A DNA stretch of 51,150 nt from an uncultured Campylobacter sp. (GTDB taxonomy: Bacteria > Campylobacterota > Campylobacteria > Campylobacterales > Campylobacteraceae): assembly GCF_938039205.1 (NCBI RefSeq), contig NZ_CALHVM010000040.1, positions 1 to 51,150 on the forward strand. The letters run 5' to 3'. Each line of letters opens with the position of its first letter. The stretch's first letter is position 1. Under the pieces are notes generated by a model that worked only from the letters and a program-made list of their open reading frames with translations, had not been told where the DNA came from and did not search any database. The position numbers and the translations under genes are program-made. Of this stretch, positions 16,563-24,924 are shown in pieces.

Positions 16563-17158
16563 AGGCGAGAATTTTGGCGGGATTGGCGTGCGCCGTCCTA
16601 GTATTTTTGGGATATGCCGAAGCTAAAGAAGAACAAAAAATCTCTAGCTCCGTACAAACTCAAAAAGTAGAGCAAAAAAATAAATCAAAATTAGCCGATA
16701 GCAAAGAAGCTAAGGATCTAAACATTTTGCGTTCGGCTAACGACGTTATGGATGAAGAAGAGGTAAAGTTGGTCGATATAAACTGGACGAAACCTGCCGC
16801 GGGCGAAGCGCAAAGATACGAGCGTTCTTTTGAAAACGCACCGCCGATGATACCTCATGATTTAGAGGGTTTGATACCGATAACTGCGGATAATAATATG
16901 TGCGTTAGCTGCCATATGCCCGAAGTCGCAAAAGACGTGGGCGCGACTCCGATCCCTAAATCGCACCTTTATAGCATAAGGAACAAAAAAGACCTCGACG
17001 GTAAGCTTAGCGATGACCGCTTTAACTGCACTACGTGCCACGTACCGCAGGCGAACGTAGAAGCTAAGTTTAAAAATAACTTTAAGCCGGAGTACCGCGA
17101 CGCTAACTCGTCTCAGCATTCCAATCTATTAGACGTACTAAACGAAGGCGTTAGGTGA
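16559..17158 (+). CDS. napB: Diheme cytochrome c subunit NapB
   Basis: NapB is the small periplasmic diheme cytochrome that delivers electrons to NapA. The 199-residue precursor has an export signal (residues about 1-22), then two heme-binding motifs, CVSCH (115-119) and CTTCH (157-161). Distal His100 (IPH) and His136 (KSH) are candidate axial ligands. Residues about 23-55, before the conserved part, form an extra Lys/Glu/Gln/Ser-rich stretch that seems longer than in typical NapB (which is about 150-175 residues in total). The gene overlaps napH and napF by 4 nt at both ends. Confidence 0.95.
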   Translation: MKARILAGLACAVLVFLGYAEAKEEQKISSSVQTQKVEQKNKSKLADSKEAKDLNILRSANDVMDEEEVKLVDINWTKPAAGEAQRYERSFENAPPMIPHDLEGLIPITADNNMCVSCHMPEVAKDVGATPIPKSHLYSIRNKKDLDGKLSDDRFNCTTCHVPQANVEAKFKNNFKPEYRDANSSQHSNLLDVLNEGVR

Positions 17159-17625
17159 GCGTATCTAGACGCGAGCTATTTACTAAATTTTTGGGCGGCA
17201 AAACCGCTCAAAAATTTATCCCGCCGCCTTATTTTTGCGGCAAATTTAACTGCGCTGATTGCGACGCGCCTTGCGTTAGCGCTTGCGATAGGGAGCTTTT
17301 AAGCTTTGAAAACGAAAGAATAAATTTTAAATTTAAGTCCTTGGGATGCAACTTTTGTAAAGAGTGCGCGCTTGCTTGCGAGGAGGCGGGACGAGAGGTT
17401 TTAAATTTAAAATTTGCAGCTAAAATCGAAGCTAAAATTTTTATCGACGTGCATAGTTGTCTTGCATGGAACGGTACGATTTGCTGTAGCTGTCAGGATG
17501 TTTGTAAATTTAGAGCGATCGATTTTTTAGGCGTTTTTCGCCCGAGCGTAAATCAAAAATGCACGGGCTGCGCGCAATGTATGGAAGTTTGCTTCGCGAA
17601 TAGTATCAAAATGGAGGCGTTATGA
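17155..17625 (+). CDS. napF: Ferredoxin-type protein NapF
   Basis: NapF is a cytoplasmic iron-sulfur protein thought to help mature or activate NapA. The 156-residue product lacks a signal peptide and contains Cys-rich groups: CADCDAPCVSAC, CNFCKECALAC, CSCQDVCKF and CTGCAQCMEVC. This is the usual NapF arrangement, with the last group a canonical [4Fe-4S] motif. Its GTG start (17155) overlaps the napB stop by 4 nt, and its end overlaps napL by 4 nt. Epsilonproteobacterial napF is normally found at this exact place in the operon. Confidence 0.9.
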   Translation: MSVSRRELFTKFLGGKTAQKFIPPPYFCGKFNCADCDAPCVSACDRELLSFENERINFKFKSLGCNFCKECALACEEAGREVLNLKFAAKIEAKIFIDVHSCLAWNGTICCSCQDVCKFRAIDFLGVFRPSVNQKCTGCAQCMEVCFANSIKMEAL

Positions 17626-18593
17626 GAAAATTTATTTTATTTTTTACGGCGATTTTTTGCTTAAATTTGACCGCAAATTTAGCGGCGGTACCGCTTGAGA
17701 TCTCGCAACCTGATAAGATCATAAAAGCGGGCGCAAACGTGATAAGCTCAAATTTGATAGATGAAATTTTATATCTAGGTACGGACGGCAGCGAGCTTGA
17801 TATCTACGACATAAAGGCGGATAAATTTTTAGAATCGATCAAATTTCGCACGGTCAAAACGCACTTTAGCGACGAAGAGCCTGCAAAAATTTTTAGCATC
17901 GACCGCCTGGGCGATATGCTATTGGTTTTAACCGAGATGGACTACAACGAGCGTTATTTGTACGTTTTTAAAAAAGAAAATGACGGCTGGAGCGAGGTTA
18001 GCAATATGCATCTAGCCAACAAATCCGCCAAAAAGGCCTTTTTCATAGATGAAAAAACGGCGGTTGTGTCGGACTTTGGTAATGAAATTTACTACATTGA
18101 TCTAGAGAGCAAAAAAGCGGTCTTTAAACATAAATTTTCCATCGCGCTTTACGTTGATTTTGAGATCAATAAAACCCGTGACAAAATCGCTATCGGGGCC
18201 GAAAGCGGCGTGATTTATATCTATAATCTAAAAACTCGCCAAACCGAACAAACTCTAAATTTCTTTAAAGACAATATGTATGACATCGACTACAAAAATG
18301 ACGTCGTAGCCGTGGGCTGCATCGACAAACAAGCAGGCGTTTTTAACGGCTCGATGAGCTATTTTAAGGCTGATTTTATCGTGTATGCGACGGGGCTTAG
18401 CGACGACGCCAAAACGCTAGCGTATATGAACGGAGAAGAGAGCGATATCCTGGTCTACGACATCGCAAGCAAAACAAAACTCGCGACCGTAAAAACCGGA
18501 CAGCAAATTTTAAATGAAATTTACCTCTCCGATAGCGGCAGGCTAATCAGCGTTGCGTACGAAAAAGAGGTTAAATTTTGGAGCGTAAAATGA
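17622..18593 (+). CDS. napL: NapL, WD40-like periplasmic nitrate reductase accessory protein
   Basis: The 323-residue protein has a signal peptide (MRKFILFFTAIFCLNLTANLAA) and a run of beta-rich repeats resembling a beta-propeller (phrases such as LYLGTDGSELDIYD, AVVSDFGNEIYYIDL, IAIGAESGVIYIYNL). This matches NapL, found only in nap operons of epsilonproteobacteria. In Wolinella the napL gene is not strictly required for nitrate respiration, and its role is still unclear. It overlaps napF and napD by 4 nt. Identification rests on position and fold type. Confidence 0.9.
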   Translation: MRKFILFFTAIFCLNLTANLAAVPLEISQPDKIIKAGANVISSNLIDEILYLGTDGSELDIYDIKADKFLESIKFRTVKTHFSDEEPAKIFSIDRLGDMLLVLTEMDYNERYLYVFKKENDGWSEVSNMHLANKSAKKAFFIDEKTAVVSDFGNEIYYIDLESKKAVFKHKFSIALYVDFEINKTRDKIAIGAESGVIYIYNLKTRQTEQTLNFFKDNMYDIDYKNDVVAVGCIDKQAGVFNGSMSYFKADFIVYATGLSDDAKTLAYMNGEESDILVYDIASKTKLATVKTGQQILNEIYLSDSGRLISVAYEKEVKFWSVK

Positions 18594-18937
18594 ACATATC
18601 AAGTGTGATAGTATATACCAAAGACGGAAACGAAGCCGCCGAGGTAGCTAAAAGAATCGAGCAAGTAAAAGGCTGCGAGGTTATCGCCGCGCAAGAGGGC
18701 AAGATCGTAGTCGTGATGAGCGCGGAAAATTTAGACGGCGAGATAGAGCTCTTTAAGGCGCTAGAGGGCGTAGAGGGCGTCTCCGGAGCCGCGATGATAT
18801 ACAGCTATCAAGAGGATTTGCAACAAGATATCGAAAGCATTAAAAAAAGCGGCAAGATAAGCGAAATTTTACTTGACGAAAACATCGATGCCAAGGACAT
18901 CGTATATAACGGTCACGTCGGCGATAGGGTAAAGTAA
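18590..18937 (+). CDS. napD: NapD, chaperone for NapA maturation
   Basis: NapD binds the twin-arginine signal of NapA in the cytoplasm and holds back export until the cofactor is in place. The 115-residue protein begins MNISSVIVYTKDG, with the ferredoxin-like beta-alpha-beta fold expected, including VKGCEVIAAQEGKIVVVM. The start ATG at 18590 overlaps the napL stop as ATGA; a TTG 12 nt earlier is less likely. It closes the nap operon. A weak hairpin (GGGTAAA/TTTACCC) overlaps its stop codon at 18927-18947. Confidence 0.92.
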   Translation: MNISSVIVYTKDGNEAAEVAKRIEQVKGCEVIAAQEGKIVVVMSAENLDGEIELFKALEGVEGVSGAAMIYSYQEDLQQDIESIKKSGKISEILLDENIDAKDIVYNGHVGDRVK

Positions 18938-18970
18938 ATTTTTACCCGTTAACTTTATCCTAAATTTGAC

Positions 18971-18980
18971 GATATATAAT
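18971..18980 (+). promoter_or_regulatory. Probable -10 box for the gene at 19007
   Basis: GATATATAAT ends in a perfect TATAAT (18975-18980), 27 bp before the ATG at 19007. An AAAGGA ribosome binding site follows. This suggests the gene is transcribed separately from the nap operon. Confidence 0.55.
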
Positions 18981-19006
18981 ACAGAATAAAATCTAAAGGA
19001 TAAAAA

Positions 19007-19642
19007 ATGCAAAGCATGAACGGTTTAAGCCAAAATCCATACATCCCGCAACCTCGCTACGACGTGCAGAACGTCCAAAACTCGGCAAGCGTAGATCAAA
19101 ATGAAAATATCAAAAGAATGCAAGAAGCCTATGCAAATATCGACGTAAAGCAGCTAACGAATAGCTATTTGTCGCATTTCCAGGCTAGGGCTGACTCAAA
19201 TGCGAGCTCAAATTTCTTGTCTCAGGTTTCGGCCTTTAATGGTTCTGCAAAATTTAACGATATTTTCGGCGCTCAAAGCAAAAGTATAAATTCTCTAAAC
19301 GATATCTTGTCTGGCGTTGATTTTAAATCTATCGGCTACGAGGGCAAGCCTATAACGCAACTAAGCCAAAGCGAAGCCAGCGATCTGGTGAGTGAGAATG
19401 GATTTTTCGGTATCGCAAATACTGCGGATAGGATTTCAAATTTTATCATTAGCGCCGCCGGAGACGACTTGCAAAAGCTAGAAGCCGGAAAAGAAGGTAT
19501 GCTAAGGGGCTTTAAAGAGGCTGAGAAAATTTGGGGTGGCGAGCTACCTGAAATTTCGCAAAAAACGATAGAAAAAGCAACGCAAGCCGTAGATAAAAGA
19601 ATAGCCGAACTTGGTGGGAACGTGCTCAGTGTTCAGGCTTAA
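19007..19642 (+). CDS. DUF5610-like protein of unknown function
   Basis: A 211-residue soluble protein with a Gln/Asn-rich start and a conserved-looking C-terminal part (LEAGKEGMLRGFKEAEKIWGGELPEISQKTIEKA). That segment resembles the DUF5610 domain. Campylobacter relatives are sometimes labelled hydrogenase-4 component G, a name not supported by anything visible here. No signal peptide, metal motif or membrane helix is seen. The stop overlaps the start of the following lipoprotein gene, so the two are likely co-expressed. Function unknown. Confidence 0.7.
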   Translation: MQSMNGLSQNPYIPQPRYDVQNVQNSASVDQNENIKRMQEAYANIDVKQLTNSYLSHFQARADSNASSNFLSQVSAFNGSAKFNDIFGAQSKSINSLNDILSGVDFKSIGYEGKPITQLSQSEASDLVSENGFFGIANTADRISNFIISAAGDDLQKLEAGKEGMLRGFKEAEKIWGGELPEISQKTIEKATQAVDKRIAELGGNVLSVQA

Positions 19643-20096
19643 GTTTTTAAATTTAGCCGCCGTTTTGCTGGTTTTTAGTGGTTGTGCTTTTTTTGAGCAA
19701 AAACCGCCACCAAAAGTCGTCCAAAAACCAGTTGTTCAAAAACCTGCGCCCGTTAGAGGCTCATTGCGTGGCGTGATATCAAGCGTAACCTACGACGGTG
19801 GCAAATACTGCTACGATATAAAATCAATCGACACTTCAAACGGCAAACTGCCTAGCGGTAAGTACTGTGCGGATAAATTTTACTTTTCTAGCGGAGATAC
19901 CGTCTATGCAAGCGTTTCGGGCGGACTCGTCACTGAAATGCTGCTCATAAAAAGCGGAACCCATCATGTTATGCATAAAGCAAAAAAAGCGCCGAAATTT
20001 AAAAGCCCAAGCTCCACAAAAAGCTCACAGCAAGAAGAAAACAACAAGAAAATCCTAATCGAAGTTCCGAAAAGTGAAAATATCAGCTTTGATTAG
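19629..20096 (+). CDS. Small proline-rich lipoprotein
   Basis: A 155-residue protein with a lipoprotein signal: starting at GTG 19629 (MFRLKFLNLAAVLLVFSGC), the lipidated Cys is residue 19. An upstream TTG at 19611 would add six residues. After the Cys comes a Pro/Lys/Val-rich linker (PPPKVVQKPVVQKP), often used to span periplasm or wall, and then a small beta-rich domain with YDGGKYCYDIKSI. The start lies inside the 3' end of the preceding gene in another frame, implying translational coupling. I do not recognise the family. Confidence 0.7.
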   Translation: MFRLKFLNLAAVLLVFSGCAFFEQKPPPKVVQKPVVQKPAPVRGSLRGVISSVTYDGGKYCYDIKSIDTSNGKLPSGKYCADKFYFSSGDTVYASVSGGLVTEMLLIKSGTHHVMHKAKKAPKFKSPSSTKSSQQEENNKKILIEVPKSENISFD

Positions 20097-20159
20097 CCGT
20101 TGATTTACCGAAATATTTTATAATTCTTACAAGCAATCAAAGTTAGAACTCCTTTTAAG

Positions 20160-20184
20160 AAGGGGATGTGCGTCCCCTTTTTTA
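20160..20184 (+). terminator. Strong Rho-independent terminator
   Basis: AAGGGGA / TCCCCTT form a 7-bp stem around TGTGCG, followed by a run of T. It lies 64 bp after the lipoprotein stop and ends the two-gene unit. Confidence 0.85.
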
Positions 20185-20357
20185 TCTTTTTATTTCGCAA
20201 AAATCCTCGAAATTAAGCTTTCATATTTAAGCTTTGTTGCTAGTATTCTTATTTTAATAATATTAAGTATCAAAAATAGCCTTGTAACAGCTTGATATAT
20301 TAGTGTTTTATGATTATTTATGTTAAATTTTTGCATTAAGCTTACCACGACCGATTT

Positions 20358-20368
20358 TGTGCTAAAAT
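20358..20368 (+). promoter_or_regulatory. Extended -10 promoter element of the first MOMP gene
   Basis: TGTGCTAAAAT lies about 32 bp before the ATG at 20401 and nearly matches the element of the Opr-type porin gene (TGTGCTATAAT). A good AAGGAG site precedes the ATG. The gap between the terminator and this element (about 175 bp) is AT-rich, with nothing else I can name. Confidence 0.55.
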
Positions 20369-20400
20369 TATGACTATAAAACTTTTATAAAGGAGAACTT

Positions 20401-21588
20401 ATGAAACTCGCTAAAATTTCTTTAGCTGCTTTGGTTGCGCTAGGCGCTTTCTCTACTTTAAATGCTACTCCGCTTGAAGAAGCTATTAAAGATGTAGATT
20501 TTTCTGGATTTGCAAGATATAGATATACTCACAATAAAGTCCGCTGGAATGGTATGCCAGGCGCATTCAACAAAAATAATGCAAATCATAACTTCCGATT
20601 CGTAGGTACTTTTAAGGCTGCTCTTGACGATAACTTCTTTGGTGTTTTGGGTCTAAGATACGCAGCAAATGACGGTTCTGGATTTAATGGCGATACCACC
20701 AATACTACAAGCTCATTTGGTGTAAGAGAATTTTATCTTGGCTACAACATAAACAATACTACAATAACAGCTGGCAAACAATTTGTTAAAACATATTTTG
20801 ACGATGATTTGGTAGGAACTGGTTTAAGAGTACAAAACACTGATATATCAGGTCTTACTTTGGTTGGTGTTGCTTTTGACGCACTTGAAACAGATAGCAT
20901 TGACTATGACGGTCGACTACTATCAGGCCTAGCAGGATCAAAAAGCCTTAACTACTATGGCGTGGGTGCAATGGGAAGCTATGATCCTGTAAACTTTAAA
21001 GCTTGGTGGGCATATCTTGAGGATACCGCAAATTTATTTGCAGCTGATGCGGCTTTGAAATTTGATCTAGATGCAGTAAAACTAGGCTTACAAGCACAAT
21101 ATGTTCACAATGAGTCAGACGACAATAACTTTGGTGATGCAAATTTCTTCGCAGCTAAAGGTGATGTAGGATTTGCCGGAGTCGGTTTAAATGCAGGTTA
21201 TATCTACTATAAGGCTAAAGACGATAAAAAATCTTTTGTAACTGTTGAAGACAACGGCAAACTAATCAACCCAGGCAAACTACTTAACTCGGTCATGAAC
21301 GGTAGCGCTCAATACTACAACAATATCAAAGACAAAAACGACTATTGGTTTGTCGGAGCGTCATATAAATTTAACGAGTTTGGCTTGTATGCTAACTATA
21401 TAGACGGTAAGGGCTATAGCTATAGATACAATAAGAGAGTTGATAGAGACGAGTGGAACGTCGGCGGTAGCTATGCTTACAGCAAAAAACTTAATTTCTC
21501 TACATTCTATGCAGCAGCTAAAGAAAAAGACGGAGATCATAAAAATAAACACGACCGCATAAGATTCGAAGCCAAATATAGCTTCTAA
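20401..21588 (+). CDS. Campylobacter major outer membrane porin (MOMP) family
   Basis: The 395-residue precursor has a signal peptide (MKLAKISLAALVALGAFSTLNA) and then the MOMP hallmark TPLEEAIKDVDFSGFARYRYTH. The remainder alternates beta-strands with polar loops and ends in an aromatic C-terminal strand (IRFEAKYSF), as beta-barrels require. Phrases KAALDDNFFGVLGLRY, REFYLGYNINNTTITAGKQ and DISGLTLVGVAFDALE are shared with the paralogue at 22412. It forms a trimeric general porin and is often a surface antigen. It has its own promoter and terminator. The gene is richer in A+T than most neighbours, as is usual for these porin genes. Confidence 0.93.
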   Translation: MKLAKISLAALVALGAFSTLNATPLEEAIKDVDFSGFARYRYTHNKVRWNGMPGAFNKNNANHNFRFVGTFKAALDDNFFGVLGLRYAANDGSGFNGDTTNTTSSFGVREFYLGYNINNTTITAGKQFVKTYFDDDLVGTGLRVQNTDISGLTLVGVAFDALETDSIDYDGRLLSGLAGSKSLNYYGVGAMGSYDPVNFKAWWAYLEDTANLFAADAALKFDLDAVKLGLQAQYVHNESDDNNFGDANFFAAKGDVGFAGVGLNAGYIYYKAKDDKKSFVTVEDNGKLINPGKLLNSVMNGSAQYYNNIKDKNDYWFVGASYKFNEFGLYANYIDGKGYSYRYNKRVDRDEWNVGGSYAYSKKLNFSTFYAAAKEKDGDHKNKHDRIRFEAKYSF

Positions 21589-21614
21589 TCAAAAAAGCTA
21601 GTTTTATGCTATAA

Positions 21615-21646
21615 TCCCAAGCAAAATTTCCCTTGCTTGGGATTTT
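21615..21646 (+). terminator. Rho-independent terminator after the first MOMP gene
   Basis: TCCCAAGCAA (21615-21624) and TTGCTTGGGA (21632-21641) form a perfect 10-bp stem with a short loop, followed by TTTTT. The stem covers an alternative start codon of the next ORF (21637), supporting the later start at 21670. Confidence 0.88.
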
Positions 21647-21669
21647 TAAATTTATCAAAAAGGTTTTTC

Positions 21670-22233
21670 ATGAAATTTATGCATTATTCGCTTTTAGCAT
21701 GTCTTTTGACTTTTTCTTTAAATGCTGCAGACGAGCCGAGTTATATATTTGAGGCAAAGGGTGAATTTGCAAAAGAGCTAAAAAGTTTGGTAGAAAAATA
21801 TTCTAAAGACGAAAATATAAGTATAAACGTTTATGAAAAAGCTCCTGAGACTGATGGTGGCGGCAAGTTTTTAAATATCGGCGTAGATACCAAAAGAAGG
21901 TATAGTGTGGAAAAAGGTCGCGAACTGTATGCTAAAAATTGCGCTTCTTGTCACGGCGAAGATGGGAATAAAAGAGCTTATGGCACATCCAAAAAGTTAA
22001 CTAAAGTAAGTGCAGAGGATATAGAGGCTGCTTTTTCTGGTTATCTAAACGATTCTGACTATGGCGGAAATATGAGAAATCTAATGAAAACCGTTGCCGC
22101 CAAAACAAAATATAGCGACCTTGGGGCAATTATTGCTTTTTTAAAGGGCAAAGATGCTTTGCAATACAAGGGAAGCGAACAGGAAAACTCTGATGTCTCT
22201 ACTACTCCTACTCAAGGAAGCTATTTAAAATAA
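21670..22233 (+). CDS. Periplasmic monoheme c-type cytochrome
   Basis: The 187-residue precursor has a signal peptide (MKFMHYSLLACLLTFSLNAA). About 60 residues follow that I do not recognise. A cytochrome c class I domain then starts near residue 80, with the heme motif CASCH at residues 91-95 and a likely Met ligand in GGNMRNLM. It presumably carries electrons in the periplasm. The partner is unknown. ATG 21670 is preferred because the upstream ATG (21637) lies within the terminator stem. It sits between two porin paralogues. Confidence 0.87.
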   Translation: MKFMHYSLLACLLTFSLNAADEPSYIFEAKGEFAKELKSLVEKYSKDENISINVYEKAPETDGGGKFLNIGVDTKRRYSVEKGRELYAKNCASCHGEDGNKRAYGTSKKLTKVSAEDIEAAFSGYLNDSDYGGNMRNLMKTVAAKTKYSDLGAIIAFLKGKDALQYKGSEQENSDVSTTPTQGSYLK

Positions 22234-22411
22234 TCCAATTTGCCGGGTCGATTTGGCTCGGCATGTTAAAAATATTTCAAATTTTAAATCCCTATAGTAT
22301 ATTTTAGTAAACGCTCGGTAATATTCCAAAGAAATATAAAATTTTTAAGCTTATTAAAGGCTAGATTATGTTAAGATTCTACAATATTAAATCTTATTTG
22401 AGGAGAAAATA

Positions 22412-23602
22412 ATGAAAATTGCTAAAATTTCATTAGCTGCTTTGGTTGCACTAGGTGCTTTTTCAACTGTAGCGAGTGCTACGCCGCTTGAAGAGGCGAT
22501 CAAAAATGTAGATCTTTCTGGATATGCAAGATATAGATATAATAACGTTACAGTTAAGAAAGCTAACGGTGTAAAAGATAATACGACTGCACATCACCAA
22601 TTTAAATCAGAATTTTCTTTTAAAGCTGCTTTAGATGATAATTTCTTTGGTGTTTTAACACTTAGATATAATTCCAACGACAGCTCTGCTTTTAATGCAG
22701 ATGGACGCAGCGATAGAACAGATACAACAAGTCCATTTAACGTAAAAGAATTTTACCTTGGATATAACGTAGGTAACACTACAATAACTGCAGGTAAGCA
22801 AACCATAGGTTCATTCTTTACTGATGATGCTGTAGGCACTGGCGTCAGAGTTGAAAATAGAGATATTACAGGCTTGACTCTAACTGCATTTGCTTTTGAT
22901 GCATTAGAAAATAACGGCGAGAGCGATGGTGCTATTTACACTAATGCCCCTGGTATCTTTAATAACAACCTATATGCGGTAGCCGCTATCGGCTCTTATG
23001 ATCCGGTAAGCTTCCAACTATGGTATGCATCTTTGGTTGATTCTGTTAACCTCATCATAGGTGACGTAAACTTTAGTCTTAATATTACTGATGATGTAAA
23101 TATCGGTGCTCAAGTTCAGTATGCACATGCTGATATAGACAATAATGTTGGCGTAAACTTTAAAGATACGGATTTCTATGCAGGTGAACTTGGTACAAAA
23201 GTATTTGGCGCTGATGTAGCTGCTGGTTATATCGGATATAAAGTTCATGACAAAGAAAAAGGTTTTGTAAGCCTAGAGGATCAAGGTTCATTTATAGATG
23301 TAGGTGAGATAAAATCTGCTCTTGATTATACTGCTCTTGAAGGTAAAGCTAACTTCTGGTTCTTGAAAGCAGGATACACTTTTGCTGAGAAATTTAGAGT
23401 CGGTGGCGATTATTCTAATGGTAAAGTTAAACTTGCTTCAGGCGATAAAGAGAAATATCAAGAGTATGTAGCAAGACTAACTTATGACTATAGTGCTAAA
23501 CTTCAGTTCTCAAGCTTCTATGCGTATGAGATTAACAAGCACCAAGATGACTCAAAAGATAAAACTAAACAGCTAAGATTCCAAGCTAAATACACATTCT
23601 AA
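22412..23602 (+). CDS. Second MOMP-family porin
   Basis: The 396-residue precursor is a clear paralogue of the porin at 20401: same signal peptide type (MKIAKISLAALVALGAFSTVASA), same TPLEEAIKNVDLSGYARYRY opening, and same blocks KAALDDNFFGVLTLRY, KEFYLGYNVGNTTITAGKQ and DITGLTLTAFAFDALE. The strands are conserved and the loops differ, as expected for surface-exposed variation. It ends RFQAKYTF. An AGGAG site precedes the ATG and a TATGTTAAGAT sequence at 22367-22377 may be its -10 region. Two MOMP copies allow antigenic or solute-specific alternatives. Confidence 0.93.
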   Translation: MKIAKISLAALVALGAFSTVASATPLEEAIKNVDLSGYARYRYNNVTVKKANGVKDNTTAHHQFKSEFSFKAALDDNFFGVLTLRYNSNDSSAFNADGRSDRTDTTSPFNVKEFYLGYNVGNTTITAGKQTIGSFFTDDAVGTGVRVENRDITGLTLTAFAFDALENNGESDGAIYTNAPGIFNNNLYAVAAIGSYDPVSFQLWYASLVDSVNLIIGDVNFSLNITDDVNIGAQVQYAHADIDNNVGVNFKDTDFYAGELGTKVFGADVAAGYIGYKVHDKEKGFVSLEDQGSFIDVGEIKSALDYTALEGKANFWFLKAGYTFAEKFRVGGDYSNGKVKLASGDKEKYQEYVARLTYDYSAKLQFSSFYAYEINKHQDDSKDKTKQLRFQAKYTF

Positions 23603-23608
23603 TTTTAA

Positions 23609-23633
23609 ATATCTCGGGTTTATCCCGAGATAT
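23609..23633 (+). terminator. Inverted repeat, probable terminator after second MOMP gene
   Basis: ATATCTCGGG (23609-23618) and CCCGAGATAT (23624-23633) flank a five-base loop 7 bp after the stop. The following CTCCTTTCT is only moderately T-rich, so termination may be incomplete. Confidence 0.7.
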
Positions 23634-23789
23634 CTCCTTTCTATAGGTCTTTATGTTATACTTTTCAAAAAATAAGGCACAAATCCTTACTTGACTTTTA
23701 AAGTTATCTAGAAAGTATTTGATAAAATTTGCAAGCCCAAACACCCAAATAAAACATCCAAATCACTGCATTATATGATAAACTAATTT

Positions 23790-24351
23790 TAGGCTCAAGA
23801 TAAGGAGGATTCTCTCTTGTCATCTTTGGTAAAATATGATAGAAAGTTTTTGTATTTTTACTGTTATTGAGCCCAAATTCACGCTCTTTTAATGAAGCAA
23901 CAACTCTCTTTCTCTTAGCCTTCCTGTATCACTATGGTGTTGCTACGCTTTAGAGAAGATTCTTTTAATTTTAGACAATCCTAACATAATCCCAAAAATT
24001 TTCTCGACCTTTTATGTGGTTTTACTGTTGGCTTCTTGCAAAATAGCAGGCTAGTTCATTCTTTGAATATTTTACTCTACAACGAGTCTTTGCTCGCTAA
24101 TCAACCTAACCATCATAGGCTTTTCCAATGGTCTCAATAAATTATAGTATTGGTATTAGTTCATTTGTAGAGTAGTTTTTAATTATTTGGGTATAGATCT
24201 TGCCGTCATGCTTTGGCTTTCCGAATACATGTGTTTTATTTACCCCTACCTTTCTTGCTTTTAAATAGCTATAGTCAATCTCTATCTTGTGGCTAAAATT
24301 ACTTATTTTAACTTCGCTACGCTCGTTACTTTTTAAAAATATAGTTCTCAT
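23790..24351 (-). pseudogene. Decayed IS1595-family transposase
   Basis: The intact first part (minus strand from 24351, 69 codons) reads as the middle of an ISXO2/IS1595 DDE transposase: VFGKPKHDGKIYTQIIKN followed by STNELIPIL. After the stop at 24142 the homology resumes through several stops and frame changes: residues resembling SKNELA, KNHIKGRENFWDYV and LKEREFGLNNSKN, matching the family's ENEFA, NHINGIENFW and LKECEFRFN blocks, then ending RENPPY. The N-terminal part is absent. No terminal inverted repeats were found by eye. It is a dead insertion sequence remnant. Confidence 0.75.
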
Positions 24352-24461
24352 TGCAACTCAATGCTATTTATGTTTATATTAAGTTTTTGCTTGTTTTGAA
24401 AATGTTAAAGATAACTAAGTTGATATTTTGTAGAAATTAAAATTTGAAAGAAAAAAGAATA

Positions 24462-24486
24462 GAAAAAGGGGCTTGCGCCCCAAAAA
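24462..24486 (-). terminator. Rho-independent terminator of dps
   Basis: On the minus strand GGGGC-GCAA-GCCCC followed by TTTTT lies directly after the dps stop codon (24487-24489). Confidence 0.85.
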
Positions 24487-24924
24487 TTAAGCCAAAGTAG
24501 CCTTTAGCATCCAGATAGCTTTTTCATATTTTGCGATTTGATCTTGCGCCATAGTTACGGTCGTGCTGTCTTTTGCTTCTTCAGCGACTTCTTCTAGCTT
24601 TTTAAATTCGCCCAGCAAGTGCTCGTACTCAGCCAAAACGCCTTTTAAAACCTCGGTCGGAGTGTAGCTATCTTTGTTATCTGTTTTTGGATGAGCTAGC
24701 TTGTTTAGCTCTTCTATTTTGGTGATAGCTCTACCGCCTAGTTGTATAGCACGCTCAGCGACGTCGTCGAATATCTCCGCCATATCTTCATAAGCTTTTT
24801 CGGTGTATTCGTGAACGCTAAAGAACTGAATGCCTTTTACATACCAGTGATAGTCGTGAAATTTAACGAATAACGCATGAGCGTCGGCCTGAATTTGATT
24901 TAATTGAGTAACAACTTTTGACAT
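24487..24924 (-). CDS. dps: Dps-family ferritin-like DNA-protection protein
   Basis: Dps forms a hollow dodecamer that oxidises and stores iron and protects DNA from hydrogen peroxide. The 145-residue protein shows the inter-subunit ferroxidase ligands at His26, His38, Asp53 and Glu57 (HDYHWYVKG ... VHEYTEKAYEDMAEIFDDVAERA), one position offset from Helicobacter NapA (HP-NAP, 25/37/52/56). The reading frame is open to 24999, but AGGAGA before ATG 24924 and the family's length fix the start. It is a single gene with a strong terminator, flanked upstream by a long gene-free region. Confidence 0.93.
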   Translation of the reverse strand: MSKVVTQLNQIQADAHALFVKFHDYHWYVKGIQFFSVHEYTEKAYEDMAEIFDDVAERAIQLGGRAITKIEELNKLAHPKTDNKDSYTPTEVLKGVLAEYEHLLGEFKKLEEVAEEAKDSTTVTMAQDQIAKYEKAIWMLKATLA

